Shown here in pieces: positions 57,469-64,000 of a DNA stretch of 64,000 bases. The translations under genes were made by a program, and so were the position numbers. The notes below the pieces were generated by a model. That model was not told the DNA's origin. It searched no databases and saw only the letters and a list, made by a program, of their open reading frames with translations. How positions within the stretch are numbered: position 1 is the first letter of the stretch; each line of letters opens with the position of its first letter. The stretch is from Diplonema japonicum (Eukaryota > Euglenozoa > Diplonemea > Diplonemida > Diplonemidae), in the NCBI GenBank assembly GCA_964019335.1, contig OZ025738.1:1-64000 (forward strand). Reading direction: 5' to 3'.

Positions 57469-58766
57469 TTATCTTTCTTTTTTCTTTTTTTCTTTTTTTG
57501 CGTTCGTGAAGAAATCTGTGAAAAACTTTAAAAAAAAAAAAAAATCCACCTTATGATAGCCGGTAACCTTCTCGCAGTCCTTCAAGCCAACGCACGTCGT
57601 CACCGGCCAATGGATCGTGATCTCGCCTTCTTGCATGACTGAGCTAGACAAGCGCGCCTCTCTGTTCCTCAGCCATGTCGCTTGCAAAAAGAAAAAGCTA
57701 TGTTCGTCGCCCCTCATTCCTCCTCAAGGACGCTATGGCACAATGCTTGTCGCATAAATCAAAAAAGAACAAAATAATAATAAAGAAGAAGAGAGAGAAG
57801 GAAAAAAAAAAAAAAAAAAGAAAACAGCGTATTTAATTAAGGACAAAGAAGAGGAAGAAAAAATCAAAAAAAAAAAAGAATAGAGCGAACGGGAATAGCT
57901 AGAATGGTGCCGAATAAAAATAAGGGCATAAAAGAAATATATATTGACCCCCTAGACGCCTAGCTGCCTATTTCAAGGTATATAATAAAGGAAGTAGCAG
58001 CTTTTTCTTTTTTTTTCTTCTTCCTTTTCGCAAAAAAGTACCTTTCGACGGCTGGCGTTTACGGGTTTTAAAAAAAAAAGAGGAACTGGCCGTTGTTTGT
58101 ACGTGCCGGGTAAAAAAAGACTGTATAAGGCTTAAAAAAAAAAAGAAAACTGTCATGTCGCGTTTTGGGTGTACTGCCTTAGGGCCTCCACTCCAAATAT
58201 AAAAAAAAAATGAAATCTTGATAAAGTGGGTGCTCACCGTAAAAAAAGAACAAGTGCCCTTTTTACCTTCTTTTTCTTATCTTCCGAGTGCAAGGGGGGG
58301 AAAAAAAAAGAAGAAAAAATATGGGGGATTAAAAAAAAAAGGAGAAGAATAAACAACGAAAGAGCAGAGCAAACAACTGCGTAAAGGGAGAGAGGTATAT
58401 CAAAAAAAAAAAAAGAAAAAAAAAAAAGAAAATTGTCATACTGTAAAGTGAACGAAAAGCTCCCATAGGCCTTAGTGGGCCACGCTGTATCTTGCAATGC
58501 TTCTCTGGCGCCGAAAAAAACTCAAGATATTCTGTCGGTCCAGCACCTTTCTTTTTCACAATCACAGTATTCTCTTTTTTTTCTTTTTTTTCCTTTCTGC
58601 TCGTCTCAACGTTTCTATATTCTTCTCTTTTTCCCGCTTCTCCCCCTTTTTTTTTTTCATTTTTCCTTTTTTTTTTTCTCTTCTTTCCTTCCTGCCCCCG
58701 TAAAGAATAAAAAAAAAAAAATATATAAAAAAGCCCTCAGCATACTTATGTCCAACCCATTTCCTT
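57469..58766. other. Intergenic, homopolymer-rich, no supported gene
   Basis: 57545-57670 has some protein-like sequence on the minus strand (SSVMQEGEITIHWPVTTC) but no gene model. 58083-58110 (cgttgtttgtacgtgccgg) resembles 23808-23828. Many A and T runs. Confidence 0.5.
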
Positions 58767-59336
58767 TCAAAGCTGAGGTGGGGCTGACGGCGGAGGGTAC
58801 TGGGGCTCAGCCTTCTGAATATGCGTTACAGGGGTTCCCACCACATAACTTGGCTGCACCGCCTGCTCTGAAGTCTGGACCAGAACCTGCACACGCTGCT
58901 GCTTGTCGACGGCGCTGGGGCGGCAGCAACAGAAGCCGGGGGTCATGGAGTGGTGGGAGGCCTCTCTGTGGACCTGGCAGAGGACACAAGACGAGCACCA
59001 GAATGAAGCACAGCAGTCGCACACCACGGTACCCTCGATTCCGTACTTCTTCCTCGCCTTGTCACGCACTGCCCATGCGAACACGAACAAGGGGAGGCTC
59101 CCTATTAACCCAAGTGTTGCGTACCCAACCGACCCCAGCAGGCACATCCCACAGGACACAGGGATGTTCTTGGTGGAGGCATGGTCCTGGCACACCGCCT
59201 CGTAGTAGTTCCCTGTCATGCAGTACCCGCACCACAGGGTGTCGCAGCAGAGCCCCATGTCCTGGAAGCACCCGCATAGGTCTGCCTCCCAGGCCTTGCC
59301 CATCGTGGCGGCAGGGGCTTCAGGTGTGGTAGTCAT
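58767..59336 (-). CDS. PLAC8-family Cys-rich protein 2
   Basis: 189 residues, nearly identical to copy 1 through the PLAC8 domain (LCGCFQDMGLCCDTLWCGYC, CASFWCSSCVLCQVHREASHH, TPGFCCCRPSAVDKQQ). It differs in the central hydrophobic segment (MCLLGSVGYATLGLIGSLPL) and in the tail (Pro-rich, QKAEPQYPPPSAPPQL). High DNA identity to 56.9-57.5 kb shows recent duplication. Probably a peripheral or integral membrane protein. Confidence 0.85.
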   Translation of the reverse strand: MTTTPEAPAATMGKAWEADLCGCFQDMGLCCDTLWCGYCMTGNYYEAVCQDHASTKNIPVSCGMCLLGSVGYATLGLIGSLPLFVFAWAVRDKARKKYGIEGTVVCDCCASFWCSSCVLCQVHREASHHSMTPGFCCCRPSAVDKQQRVQVLVQTSEQAVQPSYVVGTPVTHIQKAEPQYPPPSAPPQL

Positions 59337-59608
59337 TTCTTTCTTTTTTTTTTTCTTTTAACCTTTCAAGATCGAGGAAAAGAAAAAAAAAAAAGAAAAA
59401 CAAAAAAAAGGGGGGGGGGAGTCGCTGCCTCTTAGCAAAGACAAGCGCAAAAAAAAAAAAAAAAAATTCACTATGATAGGAACGAAGTGGTTAGCAACGG
59501 CCCGCCGTGGTGGCTGAAATGGTTTTAAGTTAGAATAGAGAAGTGGCGTGCCTACCTTATGATGCTCCCCTTTTTGGGGTCGTTCCCTGCTACCCACTGT
59601 AGTGCCTT

Positions 59609-59654
<46 letters not shown>

Positions 59655-60252
59655 AAGAAAATATCTTTTAACAAGAGAAAAAGAAGTAAGAGAGAGAGGG
59701 AGGGAGAAGTAGTAACAATAACCTTTAAAAAAAGCTTGGAAGAAAGGGAATATTGAGTGGAAAAAAGCGTAAAAAAGAGGAGACATTCGTTAGTTTGTAG
59801 GTGCTGAGGTGCGCTGTGGGGGAGAATCACGGAGAAAGCTCCTTACTACTCACAAGCACGCTGAACGTTCCTTTTTGCAAAAAAAGTAAATAAATAAAAA
59901 CCTTTTAGGACGGAGGCAGCTTTTCCTTCTTTTCCTTCTCTCCTCTCTTTCTTTCTTTTTATAAAAAGAGAAAGGTATCAAGAATCATGATCCACAACTA
60001 CGCAAAAATTGGTTGAGCAAGCTACAGCAGGCATAACAGACAAGCTGCCTGCTTTTCTTGTTTGCAACAACAATTATTTGAATGTTTTGTTTACCTGACA
60101 GGAAATATCATGGGAAAAAAAAAAAGAAAAAAAAAGCTCTCCTCGTGAGCAAAAAAAGAAATTGTCATCTGTATGAAAAAAAAAAAAAAAAAAAAAAAAC
60201 GTGCTGCTCTCATTATTGGGAACTCGACGATTTTTCTCGGCCAGCCTTGTTA
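59337..60252. other. Intergenic with long A runs and a dispersed repeat
   Basis: A runs of up to 40 nt (59611-59652). 59468-59502 (gataggaacgaagtggttag) recurs at 39722 and partly at 10640. 59513-59545 (gctgaaatggttttaagtta) resembles 12385-12415. No gene seen. Confidence 0.6.
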
Positions 60253-60753
60253 TCATTTCGGCATCGGTGGGGCTGTCCCTTGTTCGGCAGGTGGGAGTGG
60301 AACGGCGTAACCTGGCTGAACAGCAACCTGTTCCTGCTTAGGGAGAATGCTAGGCCGGCAGCAACAAAAACCAGCAGGAACGGCATGATGAGAGACCTCT
60401 CTGTGGATCTGGCACAGGACGCATGGCGAGCACCACAGAGAAGCACAACAGTCCCGTAGACTCGACCCCTGGATGCCGTACTTCTCCCGTGTCTTGCGCC
60501 GCATGGCAAATGCAAAAATGCACAATGGAATGCCCACCACTAAGGTCCCGCTGGCGCAGATCCCCGTGACCACCATCCCACAGGACACAGGGATGTTCTT
60601 CGACTCAGGATGGTCCAAGCACACCGCCTCGTAGTAGTTCCCTGTCATGCAGTACCCGCACCAGAATGTGTCGCAGCAGAGCCCCATGTCCTGGAAGCAC
60701 CCGCACAGGCCTGCCTCCCAGTCCCTGTCTTCAAAAGGGTAATTCGTGGCCAT
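60253..60753 (-). CDS. PLAC8-family Cys-rich protein 3
   Basis: 166 residues. More diverged than the other two copies: AGLCGCFQDMGLCCDTFWCG, YYEAVCLDHPESKNIPVSCG, hydrophobic VVTGICASGTLVVGIPLCIF, CCASLWCSPCVLCQIHREVS. C-terminal Pro/Gln-rich tail (KQEQVAVQPGYAVPLPPAEQ). All signature Cys positions are kept. Start MATNYPFEDRDWE at 60753. Confidence 0.85.
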   Translation of the reverse strand: MATNYPFEDRDWEAGLCGCFQDMGLCCDTFWCGYCMTGNYYEAVCLDHPESKNIPVSCGMVVTGICASGTLVVGIPLCIFAFAMRRKTREKYGIQGSSLRDCCASLWCSPCVLCQIHREVSHHAVPAGFCCCRPSILPKQEQVAVQPGYAVPLPPAEQGTAPPMPK

Positions 60754-61032
60754 ATTGTTCCTTTCTTTTACCTTTTGTTAATACCTAGATGTATAGTTGA
60801 ATCACAGAGGGAAGAAACGCCCGGAGCTCGTTCGGGAGCCCAGGCTCTGCGATGTAGAATGTAAATGCTAAAATCCTTTTCGTTGTCTCCTGCTAATCCT
60901 CCATGCCATGAAAGAGACCCTCGTCGTTGCTGTCATGAAACTCTGAACACAATCGAAGGGGGGAAAAAGAAAATGCAAAAAACATGCATGGAGGACCTGG
61001 AGGACCTCACTCAAGGCTCTGAGTGCTAATGA

Positions 61033-62286
61033 TTACCACTGTTCGAGAGATCCAGTAATACACCCCCAAATCATTTCAACAACAGGAAGCCTGCTGACAT
61101 CGCTCAGCTCCCCTCTTTCGAACAGCTCCAGGTCCTGAGCGAGACCCGGGTCCTGTAAGAGGCTTCGCATAGCACTGAAGTACCTATCACTAGAGCGGAC
61201 AAGATCGAGAGCCGTCTTCCCTTCATCGTTCGCTGCCGTCACATCTGCATTGTGCCGTAGTAGAACAGGCAACACCCAGACCTGACCCTTTCGAACAGTA
61301 TGGTGCAGACATGTGTTCCCTTTGTTGTCTCTTGCATTCACATCAGCACCGTGTTCAAGAAGTGCTTCCACTCCTGTTATATTAGTAAAAAGAGGTGTCG
61401 CTCCCTCGTCGTCTTGTGCCTCGATGTCCGCCTTGTGTTCAAGAAGCAGGCGTACCATAGAGGAGTCGACATAACGGCCATGAAGAGCCGTCCTTCCGTT
61501 CCTGTCCCTCGCATCCACATCTGCGTCGTGTTTCAGAAGTACGGGAAGTATGCCCCTCCGAAGAATCGCATTAACGGCACCGTGAAGGACAGGTGTCCCG
61601 TGACCGTCTTTTGCGTTGACATCTGCGTTGTGTTTCAAGAGAACAGCCGCCACCTCCTCCACAGTGGCATGGTGAAGTGCTGTGCACCTAACGTCCATCA
61701 ACCGTCTGGACACTTCTGAATTCACGTTCACAGAAGTGCGAATCAAGAGGACTTCTATACAAGAAGGAAGACTGTGCCTGACCGCCATGTGAAGGGCCTC
61801 CTCCTCCCTACCACTCACCCCAGCATCTAGGAGAAGGCTCACAATATGGCCAACGTTCTCATCTACTGTTGAGTTCAAGCAATCAGTCTCCTCCTCCAGT
61901 GGTCCTAAGAAAGTAGTATTCCTGCACCTTGGGAGCTCACTGTCTAATATCGCGAACAGATCATCACCTCTTCCCTTCACACTGATCCCCATCTTAGAAA
62001 GTTTCAACAGAGCAGCCTGCTTCTTGCACACCACCACCTCAAGCATGCTCCCATCCTCAAAAGGAAGATCTCCGACGAGCTTCCCACCGCCGTCGTCATC
62101 AGCAGTCGCCACCACCTCCCCATCGAAGGTGAGGGTGAAGCTGTCCACATCCAACCCTCCCATCGATGCGATCCTCTCCTTCACCTTCTTCATCTCCTCC
62201 GAAGCCTCTGCCTCAATGCTGATGGTCTCAGAGGTGGGGAACCTCGCCTGCAGCGTCACTGCCGATGGTCCCTCGCTTTCCTTCAT
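61033..62286 (-). CDS. Ubl/ankyrin protein (long)
   Basis: The start MKESEGPSAVTLQARFPTSE at 62286 is chosen: the upstream in-frame part (to 62541) is atypical, and a purine-rich leader (AAAAGAAAAAGAAAAGAAG) lies directly before this ATG. About 417 residues. Ubl domain: ETISIEAEASEEMKKVKERI, FTLTFDGEVVATADDD, LPFEDGSMLEVVV; linker AALLKLSKMGISVKGRGDDL. About six ankyrin repeats follow (TALHHATVEEVAAVLLKHNA, TPVLHGAVNAILRRGILPVL, TALHGRYVDSSMVRLLLEHK, TPLFTNITGVEALLEHGADV, TCLHHTVRKGQVWVLPVLLR). No membrane helix. Same Ubl plus AALLKLxKMG module as 49.2-50.3 kb. Confidence 0.8.
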   Translation of the reverse strand: MKESEGPSAVTLQARFPTSETISIEAEASEEMKKVKERIASMGGLDVDSFTLTFDGEVVATADDDGGGKLVGDLPFEDGSMLEVVVCKKQAALLKLSKMGISVKGRGDDLFAILDSELPRCRNTTFLGPLEEETDCLNSTVDENVGHIVSLLLDAGVSGREEEALHMAVRHSLPSCIEVLLIRTSVNVNSEVSRRLMDVRCTALHHATVEEVAAVLLKHNADVNAKDGHGTPVLHGAVNAILRRGILPVLLKHDADVDARDRNGRTALHGRYVDSSMVRLLLEHKADIEAQDDEGATPLFTNITGVEALLEHGADVNARDNKGNTCLHHTVRKGQVWVLPVLLRHNADVTAANDEGKTALDLVRSSDRYFSAMRSLLQDPGLAQDLELFERGELSDVSRLPVVEMIWGCITGSLEQW

Positions 62287-62574
62287 GGCCCCACTTCTTT
62301 TCTTTTTCTTTTGCAATCCTGTGGTAATGAAAGTTCGATGTTCGTTCGTAATCTGTGTTGAAGGTTTCAGTGTGCATGGGGGGTGCTCACTGTTCAGTTC
62401 CGCGGCTGCTGTCTGGTGCCTGCGGTGGCTGTTTGTCGCGACGAGATGGACGGCATCTGGGCGAGAAACATTACATGGAGTTGTGCAAGGTAGGGGGGCT
62501 GTTTGGTTCGAGGAGAAGGAGTGGTCTCCTGTCGTAGCCATGTGCCGTCGGGCAGGGAGATGGCGGACTCCTTG

Positions 62575-62847
62575 TCACCACGCAGCACGTTGCCGTTCGT
62601 CAAACACCCCAACCACAACATCTAATATGTAGACACCAACCGGGTCCATATCGGCAGGCATAAACTGCATAAAGCCCCTATCAAGAGTGTACCATGCTTG
62701 GTCTATGAACAGCCCACCCACACGATGCACTTCTGCTTCCCGACACATGGTCCCTGCTATGCTCAGTCTCGTGATGGTCTGCATGTCTAGCGCAATCACC
62801 CTTACATACGGATCGTATCCACGAAGAAGGTTGTCCGAGCTTATCTA
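62575..62847 (-). CDS. Unrecognised short open segment
   Basis: About 90 codons, open from a stop at about 62848. Contains NLLRGYDPYVRVIALDMQTI, GGLFIDQAWYTLDRGFMQF and PVGVYILDVVVGVFDE. Protein-like composition, and a second frame (GNVLRGDKESAISLPDG) continues past its end, suggesting a frameshifted longer gene. No family recognised. Confidence 0.3.
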
Positions 62848-63779
62848 ACCCTCAGTGTCCTTTGTAACGATCCATCTGACCAGTGGCCCCGCGAGGTAAA
62901 GTAAAAAGAATAAGAGGGAAGGAGGGAAGGGGGGAGGAGGAAGACATTCTTTTCTTTCAGTAAGAAGTTTTTTCTTCTTCTCCTTTTTAAGGAACGTTGG
63001 TTCTTAAAAAAAAGGGGGGGGGGGCGGGGGGGAGAGAGAAAATCCTTCGTTCGCTTGCGAACTAAACCTAAATAAAACGATAAGATTATAAATGGCGGCC
63101 TGTTTTAGGCATCCATCTCCAAAAAAAAAAAAACGTTGGTTAAAAATACATAAATAAATAGAAAAGAAACTCTTATAGCCCATCTTCTTTCTTTGTTTCT
63201 CCGGTCTTCTTAGGGCAGGAAATCTTTTTCTGGGTACCTCGCATAAGCAGTTCGCGACATATCAACATCCCAAGAGCCCAAAAGGTACCAAGTGCCCTTG
63301 GAACCGAGAGTATTACAACTAGTTCTCCTACGCACGGATTCTTAGACAAGCAAAAAAAGAAAAAAAAAAAACCCTTGTACATAAAAATCAACTAACAGGC
63401 GCTGGAGTCTTTGTTTTAGAAATAGAGAAAAAAAGAATATAAAAAAAAAAACATAGTGCAGTATTACGGTATGTTGAAAAAAAAAGAACCTTTGGGGAAA
63501 ATACTGAAACGGGTCCAGAAAATGCAACTTAACCATCTATCAACGAGCGTCTATATATAGACGATTTGAAAAAAATCTTTTACGCAAAGGGCTTTCAATG
63601 CAATACGGCCCGGCCCTTTCTTGCCGGCGGGGTCCTGCGCGGAAAATATGAAAAAAATAAACTAAATGCTGCCCTAACTTAACAAGAAAATGAAAAAATG
63701 AAAAAAAACGCCAGCCCAAATTTACCCTTAAAAATCACTTCAAAAAAAAGCGCCCGGAAAGAGGCTGGAAGAGGACGTT
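62848..63779. other. Strand-switch interval, no minus-strand gene seen
   Basis: Minus-strand genes stop here and a plus-strand ORF starts at 63780. A/T- and homopolymer-rich. Contains a 16-bp perfect palindrome (63548-63563, CGTCTATATATAGACG) preceded by TTAACCATC (63529). If the flanking gene order holds, a divergent transcription start could lie here, but the plus ORF may just be an inserted transposon. Confidence 0.4.
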
Positions 63780-64000
63780 ATGAGTGATGGCAGCACTGAT
63801 GGCTCATCCCTATTATGCAATTTTGATACAAACAGTGATTCTGATACGAATTCGACCGATTCCGAGTCACAGCAGGGTGATTGGACGGCAAAGCCGGAGC
63901 AGTTGGAAGGCATCCGGTTTCGTGAAGATCGAAATCCTTGTGGACCCTGTTTTGACATCAAAGGCTCAATGCCATACCATATATTCTCCAAATGCTCGTC
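63780..64000 (+). CDS. Probable piggyBac-type transposase N-terminus (partial, off the right edge)
   Basis: Plus-strand ORF from ATG at 63780, open to the window edge (73 codons). A Ser/Asp-rich N-terminus (MSDGSTDGSSLLCN, TNSDSDTNSTDSES) is followed by GIRFREDRNPCGPCFDIKGS and MPYHIFSKCS. Piggybac-like transposases have an acidic, phosphorylatable N-terminus and then a W..F....GP....P...F motif at the start of the catalytic region. The resemblance is suggestive but the DDD core lies outside the window. It is the only convincing plus-strand coding region. Confidence 0.45.
   Translation, partial: MSDGSTDGSSLLCNFDTNSDSDTNSTDSESQQGDWTAKPEQLEGIRFREDRNPCGPCFDIKGSMPYHIFSKCS

Noticed and set aside
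62287-62541. N-terminal extension of the long Ubl/ankyrin gene
   Set aside because: Contains poly-Lys from a purine leader, and the Ubl domain starts at 62286 as in paralogs.

Overview
Organism. The window looks like nuclear DNA of a euglenozoan protist, most likely a diplonemid. The key evidence is two minus-strand copies (4716-4750 and 7071-7108) of a sequence ending GTTTCTGTACTTTATTG, which matches the 3' part of the diplonemid spliced-leader (SL) exon as I remember it. Nearly every gene lies on the minus strand, from about 62.8 kb to the left edge, as expected for polycistronic transcription with trans-splicing. Many genes have purine-rich leaders just before the ATG and pyrimidine tracts plus AG further upstream. 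A few genes contain cis-introns of 37-56 nt that can be assembled from the sequence (SFT2, bestrophin, fatty acyl-CoA reductase, ADP-ribosyltransferase/ankyrin, one LRR gene).

Layout, left to right. 0-7.1 kb is retroelement territory: an octanucleotide array inside an open reverse-transcriptase (RT) frame, a C2H2 finger, two paralogous AlkB-like dioxygenase ORFs, and an SL-tagged, truncated rhamnose-synthesis gene fused to the second AlkB element. 7.8-8.6 kb encodes a Cys-rich surface protein. 9.6-16.9 kb and 22.4 kb hold a family of ubiquitin-like/BspA-type LRR genes and fragments, interrupted by LINE debris. 17.7-21.3 kb is an ADP-ribosyltransferase with about 18 ankyrin repeats. 23-31 kb has a WW protein, SFT2, a bestrophin-like channel and a Patched/Dispatched-like RND protein. 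31.7-37 kb is a tandem family of class III nucleotidyl cyclases: one intact, one with only the degenerate C2-like domain, one decayed. Then follow a POT transporter (37.1-38.7 kb), LINE remnants and a LINE RT (39.5-42.7 kb), a large receptor cyclase with a bacterial-type solute-binding ectodomain (42.7-46.6 kb), a GH79-like hydrolase, two Ubl/ankyrin genes, a VWA protein, a fatty acyl-CoA reductase with a possible C-terminal PTS1, three PLAC8 paralogs, and another Ubl/ankyrin gene. At the right edge a plus-strand ORF resembles the N-terminus of a piggyBac-type transposase.

How the genes relate. Signalling and surface functions dominate: cyclases, Cys-rich and PLAC8 proteins, repeat-rich LRR and ankyrin proteins. 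A recurring theme is a short N-terminal beta-grasp (ubiquitin-like) domain joined to a fast-evolving solenoid of either LRR or ankyrin type. Retroelements have reshaped the region through truncated insertions, gene fragments and an apparent chimeric retrocopy. Several genes show frame changes in homopolymer runs; I cannot tell true decay from assembly error without reads or transcripts. Unlisted stretches between genes are mostly homopolymer-rich and A/T-rich intergenic DNA.
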